From assembly GCA_029259745.1 (NCBI GenBank), contig JAJDEO010000047.1, positions 1-64,000 of the forward strand: a stretch of 64,000 bases of DNA, in the 5' to 3' direction. The notes below the pieces were generated by a model. The model was not told where the DNA came from. It saw nothing but the letters and a program-made list of their open reading frames with translations, and made no database searches. Position numbers and translations under genes: made by a program. This document shows, one piece after another, positions 48,574-57,075 of the stretch. The DNA is from Planctomycetota bacterium (GTDB lineage: Bacteria; Planctomycetota; B15-G4). Positions within the stretch are counted from its first letter, which is position 1. The number at the start of each line of letters is the position of its first letter.

Positions 48574-50657
48574 CGCGTTCGTCGATCTTCCTTTCGCTGG
48601 CCGCCGTGCTCCTCGGTGCCGTCACGCTCGGCGCCCAGACGGCCGACGACTTCAACATGCCCGATGAGCTCAAGGAGTTCTGGGATCGCTACTACCCGGC
48701 GCGCCTCGCGGATGACGAGGAGGCGATGGACCGGTCGGTGCGTCTCAAGCCCTTCGAAGCCGACCAGGCGCTCGAGCTGCTGCTCGATGACCTCGCCCGC
48801 AAGGACTCCCCGAAGCTGCATGCCGAGGTGCGCACGCTGGCGTGGAGCCTCGACCGCATCGACGGCTCGGAGCGCTTCATCGAGCGCGTCCGCCTGACGC
48901 TCGGCCAAGACATCTCCGGGCGCCGCAAGCGCATGCAGGCGAAGGACCGTCTCTACGCCACGCGTGACAAGGTTGCCAAGGCCACCAAGGATCGCAACGA
49001 GGATGCGCTCGACGAGTTGATCCGCGACTACGTCCAGCTGTCGGAAGACTTCGACACCATCGGCGACCCCGAGCTGGCGATCGTCACGCTGGTCGACGCC
49101 GCGGAACTCGAACGCATTCGCGGCCAGCCTTGGGAGCAGTCGCGCATCCTCCAGCGCGTCGGCGCCCTCGCGTCCGACCTGCCCTTCCGCTTCCAGCTTG
49201 CGCGCGATGCCGCGAACGTTCTCGAGGATCTGCGCAACAAGGGCATCGACCCCGACGGTCCCAAGCCGGAGGAGCTGCCCGAAGGAGCCGAGGGCGGGGG
49301 GCTCGGGCCCGGCGCCGGCCTCGAGTCATTCGCCGACGGCGCCGAGAAACAGGAGTTCGAGTTGGAGTCGGTGATCCCGAAGAAGGGTATTTCCGGCGTG
49401 GCGCTTCCGAACTTCTACCCGCACGACCACGACTTCCTCTGGCCGTTCACGTGGATCGACGGCGAAGGTCCCGTCGACTTCGATTCGCACAAGGGAGTTT
49501 TCAAGCCGCGCGCGCAGCAGTGGCGGCTGTCGCGTGACGGCAGCTCGTTCACGATCGACTCGAGCGGCGACGGCTCGCGGGCCGTGGAGTTCACCCCGAG
49601 TTCCACGCCGGTGCGCGTCGACATCCCGCTCTCCGATAAGAAGGGCGACCTGCTGCCGCTCATGCTGTCGGTTCCCAGCGATCGCGAGAACGTCTTCGGC
49701 ACCGACGTGAACTACTCGCCGCAGCTCGCGTCAGCGCGGATGCGCTACAACATCGGCGGCTACCGCGAAGGCAAGGTGCTCGGTGAGACGTGGAAGGTCT
49801 ACGACACGAACATCAGCGGTGTCTACGGCGACGAGTGGGAGTACATCGACGACCTCATCACCATGCTCGACGACGACGTCCCGACGGCCTTCACGGAGTT
49901 CGACTCGGTCCAGATCGGGAAGTCGAAGGTCGCGATTCCTTGGTCGAAGGTGCTGCCGGTCGGCGACAAGTTCTACCGCGCGAACATCGACGACGACGGC
50001 ACGAAGATCGACCTCCAGGAACTCGACATCGCGACGGGCGCCATCAACTTCTCGATCGACACGAAGATCAAGCCCACTCACGTCGTGATCCAGGAGGTCG
50101 GCGAGTTGCGCGGCGCCTTCTTCAACGTCGTCACCAAGCGCGGCCCGGCGACGGTGCCCGTCGGCACGTACAAGATCGCCATGGGGCGGCTCGAAACGGG
50201 CAAGAAGACGAGCATGGACCAGATCCGGATCTATGGCGGCAAGTCCGGCGAGTTCACCGTGAAGGAGGGAGAAACCCTCGAGATGGCGTTCGGGGGCCCC
50301 TTCGAGTTGACGGCCGAGGCCAACCAGCGCGGTTCGGAGCTCGTCGTCGACGGGCGCTCGATCCGCATTTTCGGTCAGTTTGGCGAGGAGTACGCGTGCC
50401 TCTTCGACGAGGCGATGCGCCCCGAGGTGTCGATCGTCGACGCGAAGGGCAAGACGCTCGTGAAGGCCGAGAAGATGCTCCAGGCCGACATCTCGGCCTG
50501 GCAGAACCACGACCGCGGCCGTGACAACGTGCTGTACTTCCCGCTCGACGTCGCCTTCGACATGCCGCGCGACTCCAGCTACCGGATTCACCTCTACCAG
50601 AAGAGCCACCGGCATCTGGGAGGTCCCTTCGAGTCAGCCGAGCCGCCGAAGGAATAG
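48570..50657 (+). CDS. Large secreted protein of unknown function
   Basis: 695 residues from ATG 48570, Sec signal peptide IFLSLAAVLLGAVTLGAQ. Residues about 25-230 are helical and charged (RKRMQAKDRLYATRDKVAKA, ELERIRGQPWEQSRILQRV), with a TPR-like feel but no clear repeats. A Gly/Glu linker (PEGAEGGGLGPGAGLE) leads to a beta-rich half (about 275-690) containing aromatic and Asp-rich segments (YPHDHDFLWPFTWIDGEGP, VLGETWKVYDTNISGVYGDE). No enzyme motif is recognised; carbohydrate- or metal-binding is possible but not shown. An ATG at 48561 is in frame. It lies between a rhomboid gene and serS, and a tiny leader ORF overlaps its start. Confidence 0.8.
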   Translation: MTRSSIFLSLAAVLLGAVTLGAQTADDFNMPDELKEFWDRYYPARLADDEEAMDRSVRLKPFEADQALELLLDDLARKDSPKLHAEVRTLAWSLDRIDGSERFIERVRLTLGQDISGRRKRMQAKDRLYATRDKVAKATKDRNEDALDELIRDYVQLSEDFDTIGDPELAIVTLVDAAELERIRGQPWEQSRILQRVGALASDLPFRFQLARDAANVLEDLRNKGIDPDGPKPEELPEGAEGGGLGPGAGLESFADGAEKQEFELESVIPKKGISGVALPNFYPHDHDFLWPFTWIDGEGPVDFDSHKGVFKPRAQQWRLSRDGSSFTIDSSGDGSRAVEFTPSSTPVRVDIPLSDKKGDLLPLMLSVPSDRENVFGTDVNYSPQLASARMRYNIGGYREGKVLGETWKVYDTNISGVYGDEWEYIDDLITMLDDDVPTAFTEFDSVQIGKSKVAIPWSKVLPVGDKFYRANIDDDGTKIDLQELDIATGAINFSIDTKIKPTHVVIQEVGELRGAFFNVVTKRGPATVPVGTYKIAMGRLETGKKTSMDQIRIYGGKSGEFTVKEGETLEMAFGGPFELTAEANQRGSELVVDGRSIRIFGQFGEEYACLFDEAMRPEVSIVDAKGKTLVKAEKMLQADISAWQNHDRGRDNVLYFPLDVAFDMPRDSSYRIHLYQKSHRHLGGPFESAEPPKE

Positions 50658-50759
50658 GGCCCGTCCAAGGGAAATCGGTCGCGGCGGTTGCGCCGCCGGT
50701 GCGCCGTGTCGATCATCCGTAGTTCGCCGTCAAGCGGACGGCGCGCTACGGAGCACGTC

Positions 50760-52037
50760 ATGCTGGACATGAAGTTCATCCGCGAGAACCTCGAGTTGGT
50801 GCGCGCAGGCGCAGCGCTCAAGCGGATCGACATCGACCTCGACCGTCTCGTCGAACTCGACGAGACGCGTCGCGAGCTCATGCATCGCGTCGAGTCGGGG
50901 AAGGCCGAGCAGCGCAAGCGCAGCAAGGCCCTCGGAAAGCTCACGCCCGATGAGCGCGCGGCGGAGGTCGCGAGCCTCGGTGAGCTGAAGGCCGAGATCT
51001 CGGCTGGCGAGGAGAAGCTCGAGGCCGTCCAGGTGGCGTGGAGCGAGCTGATGCTACACGTGCCGAACGTCCCGGCGGCCGAGGTTCCCGCCGGTGCCGA
51101 CGACACCGAGAACGTCGAGCTGCACAAGCACGGTGACGTTCCCGACTTCGGCTTCGAGCCACTCGACCACATCGAGATCGGTCGGCGTCACAAGCTCTTC
51201 GACATCGAACGCGGCGTGAAGCTCTCGGGCACGCGCTTCTACGTGCTCACGGGCAACGGCGCACGGCTGCACCGCGCCATCCTGCATTTCGCCTTCGACC
51301 ACATGATCACGCGCGGCTTCCAACCGATGGAAGTGCCCGTGCTCGTCCGCGACCCGGCGATGGTGGGCACGGCCTACTTCCCCGGCGGCGAGGAACAGGC
51401 CTACCGCCTCGAGCGCGACAACCTGAACCTCGTCGGCACCGCAGAGGTCTCACTGACGGCCTTCCGCGGCGGCGAGATCCTCGAGGCCGACGAGCTTCCG
51501 CTGCGCTACGTCGCACAGAGCACCTGCTTCCGGCGCGAGGCGGGCGCGGCCGGGCGCGACACGAAGGGCCTCTACCGCATCCACCAGTTCGAGAAGGTCG
51601 AGCAGGTGGTGATCATGAAGGCCGACGACGAGGCCTCGCGCGAGGAGCACAAGAACATCCTGCGCAACAGCGAGGAGCTGCTCCAGGCGCTGGAGATGCC
51701 CTACCGCGTCGTGAACGTCTGCGGGGGTGACCTCGGAGCCGGGCAGATGCAGAAGTACGACATCGAAACCTGGATGCCGTCGCGCAAGAACTACGCTGAG
51801 ACGCACAGCGCCTCACGCTTCGGTGACTACCAGTCGCGGCGCTTGAAGCTGCGTTACCGCGACGACCGCGGCAACCCGACCTTCTGCTACACGCTGAACA
51901 ACACGGTGGTCGCGAGCCCGCGTGTGCTCATCCCGCTGCTCGAGCTGCATCAGCAGGCTGACGGGTCGATCACGATCCCGGCGGTGCTGCGGCCGTATAT
52001 GGGGGGGCTTGAGGTGCTCGAGCCGGTTGTTGATTAG
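50760..52037 (+). CDS. serS: Seryl-tRNA synthetase
   Basis: Class II aminoacyl-tRNA synthetase charging tRNA-Ser (and tRNA-Sec where present), 425 residues. The N-terminal coiled-coil arm (about 1-110, MLDMKFIRENLELVRAG to ELMLHV) contacts the tRNA variable arm. Motif 2 is in STCFRREAGAAGRDTKGLYR with HQFEKVEQ after it, and motif 3 is in YTLNNTVVASPRVLIPLLE. Length is normal. ATG 50760 has GGAG 6 nt upstream. The 102-nt leader contains two GC hairpins (GCGGCG/CGCCGC near 50690 and CGCCGTC/GACGGCG near 50727) but no T-box features. The tandem 295-bp repeats start about 20 nt after the stop. Confidence 0.97.
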   Translation: MLDMKFIRENLELVRAGAALKRIDIDLDRLVELDETRRELMHRVESGKAEQRKRSKALGKLTPDERAAEVASLGELKAEISAGEEKLEAVQVAWSELMLHVPNVPAAEVPAGADDTENVELHKHGDVPDFGFEPLDHIEIGRRHKLFDIERGVKLSGTRFYVLTGNGARLHRAILHFAFDHMITRGFQPMEVPVLVRDPAMVGTAYFPGGEEQAYRLERDNLNLVGTAEVSLTAFRGGEILEADELPLRYVAQSTCFRREAGAAGRDTKGLYRIHQFEKVEQVVIMKADDEASREEHKNILRNSEELLQALEMPYRVVNVCGGDLGAGQMQKYDIETWMPSRKNYAETHSASRFGDYQSRRLKLRYRDDRGNPTFCYTLNNTVVASPRVLIPLLELHQQADGSITIPAVLRPYMGGLEVLEPVVD

Positions 52038-52055
52038 CGGAGCTTTTTGGGTGTC

Positions 52056-52350
52056 CGCCGATCTCGAACGACGGGGACGGCGGCGCTCGGGCACGCCTCT
52101 TGGCGGTGGCGGGATCGCGTTCGGATGGCTGCGACGGCGTGAAGTCGCTGCCGTCGTCCCCGTCGTTCGAGCTCGGCTCGGTTGAGGCCGGCCGTGGAGG
52201 GCGGGGGCTCGACGCATGGGCGTGGGGTAAATGGTGCTTGGGGCGGAGGCGCGGGCGGTGCGGGCTGGAGCGCACGTTGGGTCGATGATCCTCGGGGACG
52301 GGTGCCGGCGAGATTGCAGGGCGCTTAGCAGGTGGCTCTCGGTGCTTGTT
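52056..52350. repeat. 295-bp tandem repeat, copy 1
   Basis: First of two adjacent direct repeats of exactly 295 bp, roughly 95% identical by eye. It contains a long inverted repeat: arms 52064-52084 and 52150-52170, 20 of 21 positions Watson-Crick and one G-U, around a 65-nt loop. The period is not a multiple of three, so the copies read in different frames, against coding function. It starts about 20 nt after serS. Bases 52033-52055 resemble the unit's own tail, as if a third partial copy preceded it. Confidence 0.85.
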
Positions 52351-52645
52351 CGCCGAGTTCGAGCGACGGGGACGGCGGCGCTCGGGCACGCCTCTTGGCG
52401 GTGGCGGGATCGCGTGAGGATGGCTGCGACGGCGTGAAGTCGCTGCCGCCGTCCCCGTCGTTCGAGCTCGGCTCGGTTGAGGCCAGCCGTGAGGTGTGCG
52501 GGCTCGACGCATGGGCGTGGGGTAAATGGTGCTCGGGGCGGAGGCGCGGGCGGTGCGGGCTGGAGCGCACGTTGGCTCGATGATCCTCGGGGACGGGTGC
52601 CCGCGAGATTGCAGGGCGCTTAGCAGGTGGCTCTCGGTGCTTGTT
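52351..52645. repeat. 295-bp tandem repeat, copy 2
   Basis: Second copy, directly adjoining the first. Its inverted repeat has arms 52359-52379 and 52445-52465. Two arm positions differ from copy 1: the change in the right arm restores a G-C pair where copy 1 has G-U, and the change in the left arm produces a G-U pair. Pairing is thus kept in both copies, which hints at selection on RNA or cruciform structure. The other half of the unit (around the GACGCATGGGCGTGGGGTAA segment) is nearly invariant. Confidence 0.85.
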
Positions 52646-53174
52646 GAGTCGCGTGGTCGACTTGCGGTTTTCGACCTCGCTCCGACGCGTTGCTGCTCGT
52701 CGGGACAGGCCCGCGGAGTGGAGCCCTCGCGGAGCTCAGGGGGATCGTGCGGTATGCCGTCGGGTGATGCTTGGTCACCGCCGTCGGTCGACGAAACGAG
52801 TGGACGCAGCACTCGTCGGCGATGTCTCTCGAGTTTCTCGATCGCCACGGGTTCGTGTGCGCTGCAAGCCGCACGCATTGCTGCGACGACAACGCTCTCA
52901 GGGAAAGAGCGTCGCCCAGGCACACGAACGAGGTGTCCGCGCACGAGTGGTGCCGAACGCGTGACGAAGCGCGTGAGTCGGGATTCGATGACGACGTTCT
53001 CGAGCGCGCGCGGTTGCACTCGAGAACGGGCCATTTCTCGCCTCACGCTTCCGCGCGCGTGGGTGCTGCGGCCGACAAGGTGGCTTGTGCTCGTTGGGCT
53101 TGACGGACCTGCCGCGAGCGCACACGTTGGCGGAGCGTCAATCGCGAAAACGACCGTGCTGCCGGTGGCGTGGC
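52646..53174. other. Region without a recognised gene, 529 bp
   Basis: Between the repeats and the end of gspJ. Open frames of 65-110 codons exist on both strands, but they lack ribosome binding sites and use rare codons (AGA, AGG, TTT) more than the neighbouring genes. It may be a decayed gene or the leader or trailer of the repeat unit. The missing T2SS genes (K, L, M) would be expected about here, and no trace of them is visible. Confidence 0.45.
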
Positions 53175-54128
53175 TCAGCCGCCGCCGAAGATGTCTCCGG
53201 GCAAGCCCCCGCCGCCGCCACCGCCGCCTCCGTTGAAGAGGTCGTCGAAGGGGTTGCCGCTGCCACCACCGCCACCACCTCCGCCGGGTCCACCGGGACC
53301 ACCGCCTCCACCGCCGAACGGGTTATCAGGATCGCCGCCACCGCCATCTGGGTCGTCTGGGCCGCCACCGTCGGGGCCCTGGGCCGCGCCGCCGCCGGCC
53401 GATGCCGTCGTGAAGGTCGGGATGATGGGGTGGACGCGCATTGCGATCTCGCTGTCGCTGCGCAGCGGTAGGAGTCGCCGATGGTGCCGCGTCAGGGCTG
53501 CGAAGCCGGGGCCACCGCGCGAGCGCTCGCCGACTTCGACGACGAGGTCGATCAGCATCGCGGCGGGCAGGCGGCGCTCCTCTGACGCGTCCCAGGCGTC
53601 GACGAACTCCTCGGTGCGTTCCATCGTCGGCAGGTACTGGATTCGGAAGGAGACGACGCGGTCGTAGATGAGGTCGTAAGTACCGCCCTTGAGGGGCTCT
53701 TCGTCGACGTGGTAGCTCTGACGACGCCACAGCTCCATGACGTCCTCGTACTCCGGGTTGACCTTGCAGCGGTAGCCGACCTCGGCGAGATCCGACGAGA
53801 CCTCATAGCCCTGGACGTTCTGCGTGACCGTGCTGTCGACGGACGTGATGAACTGCAGCACGTCGGCCTGCTCGCCGCGCACCGTCGCGTCCTCGCCGAA
53901 GAAGACCTTGTCGCCGTAGATGTTCGAGACCCAGGCCTGACGGACATCGTTCTCGATGATGTCGAGGATCTCGGGGCCGACGCGTGCTGCGCGTGCCTCG
54001 AGGTCGAGTTGATCACGCGTGGCGAGCGAGGCGTCGAGGGTCTGGTACAGCGCGACCATGATCAGGGCCATGATCGTGAGCGCGATCATGACCTCGAAGA
54101 GCGTGAAGCCTGCGTTGCGTCGCGTCAT
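53175..54128 (-). CDS. gspJ: GspJ-like minor pseudopilin with Gly/Asp-rich tail
   Basis: 317 residues, ATG 54128 overlapping the upstream gene (ATGA). The leader MTRRNAG precedes FTLFEVMIALTIMALI, the type IV prepilin helix with Glu+5. Residues 30-210 form a globular domain with the GspJ-like features DQLDLEARAARVGPEILDII and VVSFRIQYL. From about residue 245 the protein becomes a low-complexity tail of some 70 residues, mostly Gly with Asp, Pro, Asn and Phe (DPDNPFGGGGGGPGGPGGGG). That tail is not normal for GspJ, which sits at the pseudopilus tip. The tail could bind calcium, or contact the secreted substrate or the secretin channel. It is the last gene of the gspD-J operon. Confidence 0.75.
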   Translation of the reverse strand: MTRRNAGFTLFEVMIALTIMALIMVALYQTLDASLATRDQLDLEARAARVGPEILDIIENDVRQAWVSNIYGDKVFFGEDATVRGEQADVLQFITSVDSTVTQNVQGYEVSSDLAEVGYRCKVNPEYEDVMELWRRQSYHVDEEPLKGGTYDLIYDRVVSFRIQYLPTMERTEEFVDAWDASEERRLPAAMLIDLVVEVGERSRGGPGFAALTRHHRRLLPLRSDSEIAMRVHPIIPTFTTASAGGGAAQGPDGGGPDDPDGGGGDPDNPFGGGGGGPGGPGGGGGGGGSGNPFDDLFNGGGGGGGGGLPGDIFGGG

Positions 54129-54688
54129 CGGAGATTCTCTTCGGGCTCGTCGACCAGCGGGAGGAAGCGCTCGAGAATGAGTTCCTCGGGCTCCTCGTCA
54201 ACCGGGTTCGGGTAGTAGACCGTCATCTGGATGCGGCGGACGAGATACGGGTCGTCCTCTTCCTCGGTGTCCTCCGAGCCGCCGAAGAGTGACGTCGGGC
54301 CCGACGAATCGCCGTAGTTGGCGGCCAGCGGGTCGTCCAGCGGATTGCCGTCCTCGTCATCGAGCGGACGGCCCGTCGAGAGGTCGAAGATCTCGACCGT
54401 GATCTCGTAGGAGTAGATGCCCTCTCCGACCGTGTCGCCGTCGATCTGGAAGAGCCCTTGTTGGGCCTCGACGAGATCGGGGTTCAGCGTCCACTCGGCC
54501 AGGTGATGCTCGGCCAGGCGGATCGCCTCCATCATGTGGTAGGCGCGGAAGGCGTGGTTCGCGGCGCCCTCGCGGGCCGTCAGGATGAAACCCGCTGAAA
54601 GCCCGACGATCGCGACCGTGGCCATGATCTCGAGCAGCGTGAAACCGCGTGACGTGCGGCGGCGAGGCGTTGGCGCGGGATTCGTCAT
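54125..54688 (-). CDS. gspI: GspI-like minor pseudopilin
   Basis: 187 residues. The leader MTNPAPTPRRRTSRG precedes FTLLEIMATVAIVGLSAGFI with Glu+5 and the hydrophobic helix. A GspI-type hallmark is the helix AYHMMEAIRLAEHHLAEW, which resembles the A-x-x-x-A-x-x-x-L-A-E-x-x-L motif of the family. The C-terminal half is rich in Asp and Glu (EDTEEEDDPYLVRRIQMTVY), an acidic insert that may bind Ca. It is encoded 8 nt after gspH and overlaps gspJ by 4 nt. GspI is the core of the GspI-J-K tip complex in other systems. Confidence 0.75.
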   Translation of the reverse strand: MTNPAPTPRRRTSRGFTLLEIMATVAIVGLSAGFILTAREGAANHAFRAYHMMEAIRLAEHHLAEWTLNPDLVEAQQGLFQIDGDTVGEGIYSYEITVEIFDLSTGRPLDDEDGNPLDDPLAANYGDSSGPTSLFGGSEDTEEEDDPYLVRRIQMTVYYPNPVDEEPEELILERFLPLVDEPEENLR

Positions 54689-54696
54689 GGCGAGGC

Positions 54697-55278
54697 TCAG
54701 CGGAAGTCGACGTCTTCAGGAAGGACGCGCATGATGTTGCCGAAAGTCACGCGACTTCCCGGGATCAGCGGATCGACACGGATCGTGTAGACCTCCGTCT
54801 CGGCGAAGTCGGGGTTGTCGATCACGATGTCGAGCCCCAGCGATCGACCCAGCGGCGAGACGGTGATGTTGACCGTGCCGTCGGTGCGCGGGGCCGAGCC
54901 GGGAACGCGCACCTCGCGTATCGAGGTGCCCTCTTCCATCGGCTTGAACGCGATGATCGGCGTGTGGCCGGGGCCGACGACTTCACCGTCGTCGTCGAGC
55001 TCGTACATGTAGCGCGTCTCGTAGCCCTGCACGCCGTGCTGCTCATGCGGTGAGAGGTACAGCACCATCTCGATCGTCTCGTTCTCGAGGAGCGCCTGCT
55101 GACGCGCCTGATCGAGTGTACCCGCGATGCGTTCGGCCTGGGCTTGGAGCTGCGTCTGCGGCAGCAGCGAGCCCGAGCGAATGGCGACCAACCCCACGCT
55201 GACCCCGATGATGACAACGACCACCATGATCTCGAGCAGCGTGAAGCCGCGCGACGCAGCGCCGGGTTGGCGCGTCAC
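54697..55278 (-). CDS. gspH: GspH-like minor pseudopilin
   Basis: 193 residues from GTG 55278, 1 nt after the gspG stop. The leader MTRQPGAASRG ends at GFTLLEIMVVVVIIGVSVGL. The following helix QAERIAGTLDQARQQALLEN is the GspH/FimT pattern, and the beta-rich C-terminal part (VLYLSPHEQHGVQGYETRYM, GTVNITVSPLGRSLGLDIV) fits the same family. A longer N-terminus (to 55347) would bury the prepilin site behind more than 30 residues, so the GTG is chosen. GspH joins the major pseudopilin to the tip complex. Confidence 0.77.
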   Translation of the reverse strand: MTRQPGAASRGFTLLEIMVVVVIIGVSVGLVAIRSGSLLPQTQLQAQAERIAGTLDQARQQALLENETIEMVLYLSPHEQHGVQGYETRYMYELDDDGEVVGPGHTPIIAFKPMEEGTSIREVRVPGSAPRTDGTVNITVSPLGRSLGLDIVIDNPDFAETEVYTIRVDPLIPGSRVTFGNIMRVLPEDVDFR

Positions 55279-55279
55279 C

Positions 55280-55723
55280 TCAGAGCCCTCCGTCTTCCTT
55301 GTTGAGGTAGATGTCGGCGTCGTCGTTCTCACCGCCCTCGATGCCATCGGCGCCGTAGGACATCAGCTCGAACTTGCGCGCGTTGAGCTTCGTGTAGACG
55401 TAGTTTTCCTTCCACGCGTCGATGAGGTGCTCGCTGGAGAGGTACGACTCGCCCATGTTCTCGCTGTTCGGCTGAGTGAGCTCCTGCAGCGAGTCGGGCA
55501 CCTTGCCGCCGTGGTGACGCTTGTAGTTCTCGAGGGCCGGCTGGATGATTCCCTTCATCGTGGCCTTCGTCGCCGTGACGTTCGCCTCGCGCAGGTTCTG
55601 CATGACCTTCGGCGCGACGAGAGTCATGAGCAGACCGATGATCGCGATCACGACCATGATCTCCATCAGCGTGAAGCCTTGCTGGCGAGGGCGGCGTGCG
55701 CCGCGAGAGGTGGACTGGTTCAT
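55280..55723 (-). CDS. gspG: GspG, major pseudopilin of the type II secretion system
   Basis: 147 residues. ATG 55723 has GAGGAG 6 nt upstream and gives the leader MNQSTSRGARRPRQQG before the FTLMEIMVVIAIIGLLMTLV helix, with Glu+5. The helix continues into KVMQNLREANVTATKATMKG and the typical GspG N-terminal helix ALENYKRHHG. The C-terminal region ends DAWKENYVY...SYGADGIEGGENDDADIYLN, close to the Ca-binding loop with its Asp residues, but the usual D-P-W-G is D-A-W-K. Length is close to the family norm, unlike the 193-residue pseudopilin at 1820. It lies 133 nt after gspF. Confidence 0.88.
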   Translation of the reverse strand: MNQSTSRGARRPRQQGFTLMEIMVVIAIIGLLMTLVAPKVMQNLREANVTATKATMKGIIQPALENYKRHHGGKVPDSLQELTQPNSENMGESYLSSEHLIDAWKENYVYTKLNARKFELMSYGADGIEGGENDDADIYLNKEDGGL

Positions 55724-55856
55724 CGGAAACTCCTCGGGCCGGTATGGCCCGCTGTGGTGAAAGAGATGGTGGTGCGAGACGCCTGCTCTTGAGACGGGCT
55801 CAGGCCCTTTCGACTTCCAGCTCGGCAGATCTCGGAATGCGAACGTCACGGGATTC

Positions 55857-57074
55857 CTAGCCCAGATCGCTCATCTCGAGCATCGGCGAGACGATGGCGA
55901 TGACGATGAAAGCCACGATCACGGCCATGAACAGGATCAGGAACGGCTCGAGGACGGCGGTGAGCTTCTCGGTGGCGAGCTCGACTTCGACCTCGTAACT
56001 CTCCGCGATTCGTTCGAGGACGTCCTCGAGCTCACCGCTCTGCTCGCCGATGGCAATCATATAGCCAACCATCGGCGGGAAGACGCCCGAGCGCTTGAGC
56101 GGACCGCTGATGTCGGCGCCCTCCATGATCGAGCGGTGCAGGTGGTCGATGACCTCCTCGATCGCGGCGTTATTGACGAGTTCGCGCACGATCTTGAGCG
56201 CCTCGAGGATCGGCACGCCCGTTTTGAGAAGCGTCGATAGGGTGACCGCAAAGCGCGAGATCGCCTGCTTCTTGAAGAGTTCGCCGAAGATCGGGAGGCG
56301 CAGGAGCAGGCGGTCGGTTGCCATGCGCCCGCCTTCGGTGCGACGGAGCGCGCCGAGCGCCATGTTGGCGAGCACGGCGCCGAGAATGAGCAGGTACCAG
56401 TAGTTGCCGAGGAACGCGCTCGTGTCCTTGAGGATCTGCGTGGCCGTGGGCAGCTCCTTGCCCTTCGCCTCGACGAGCGTGATCAGCTTCGGGACGACCA
56501 TCGTCATCAACACGGACACGACGATCGCGCCGACGCCGAGCATGATGATCGGGTACATCAGCGCCGCGCCGACCTTGTTCTTGACCTTGGCCTGCTTGCG
56601 CTGGAACTCGGACAGCCGCTCGAGAACGATGTCGAGATTACCCGACGCCTCGCCGGCGCGGATCATGCTCAGGTACAGCGGCGGGAAAGCGCCGGGGTGT
56701 TGCTCGATGGCCTCGGCCAACGACGCGCCCTGGTTGATGCGCTCGCGGATGTTGCGAAAGATCGCCTCGAGCTTCCGGTTCTCGATCTGCTCGACGAGCG
56801 CCTTGATGCCGTCGTTGAGCGGGATGCCCGAGCGCAGCAGCGTGGCGAGCTGGCGCGTGACCTGCGGCAGTTCGCTCTGAGTGTTGCGGCGCAGGCGGTT
56901 CTGAGCGAAACGCGACTGCTTCTTGTCCGACACCGACTCCATCTCGGAGATCTCGGTGACGAGCAGGCCGTCGCGGCGCAGCTTCAGCCGCGCGTCGCGC
57001 GCCGTGTCGGCATCGGAGATGCCGGTCTTGAGTTGGCCGGCGCTGTTGTAAGCCTTGTAGGTGAAGACAGGCAC
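55857..57074 (-). CDS. gspF: GspF, inner-membrane platform protein
   Basis: 405 residues, GTG 57074, 1 nt after the gspE stop. The start MPVFTYKAYNSAGQLKTGIS is classic GspF. Two T2SSF domains follow (about 70-195 and 272-395), with L-R-S-G-I-P-L-N-D-G and L-K-T-G-V-P-I-L-E-A motifs and the RAGEASGNLDIVL and AIGEQSGELEDVL turns. Three membrane helices lie near 170-195, 220-240 and 375-398. It is more typical in sequence and length than the GspF-like protein at 5845-7077. It probably anchors the GspE ATPase. Confidence 0.93.
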   Translation of the reverse strand: MPVFTYKAYNSAGQLKTGISDADTARDARLKLRRDGLLVTEISEMESVSDKKQSRFAQNRLRRNTQSELPQVTRQLATLLRSGIPLNDGIKALVEQIENRKLEAIFRNIRERINQGASLAEAIEQHPGAFPPLYLSMIRAGEASGNLDIVLERLSEFQRKQAKVKNKVGAALMYPIIMLGVGAIVVSVLMTMVVPKLITLVEAKGKELPTATQILKDTSAFLGNYWYLLILGAVLANMALGALRRTEGGRMATDRLLLRLPIFGELFKKQAISRFAVTLSTLLKTGVPILEALKIVRELVNNAAIEEVIDHLHRSIMEGADISGPLKRSGVFPPMVGYMIAIGEQSGELEDVLERIAESYEVEVELATEKLTAVLEPFLILFMAVIVAFIVIAIVSPMLEMSDLG

Positions 57075-57075
57075 G

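Noticed and set aside
51970..53046. 358-codon minus-strand frame across the tandem repeats
   Set aside because: The 295-bp period shifts the frame between copies, so the two copies would encode different peptides; the composition is low-complexity Arg/Pro/Ser.
52771..53103. 110-codon plus-strand frame after the repeats
   Set aside because: TTG start without a ribosome binding site, rare codons (AGA, AGG, TTT) and no family; kept only as a possible decayed gene.
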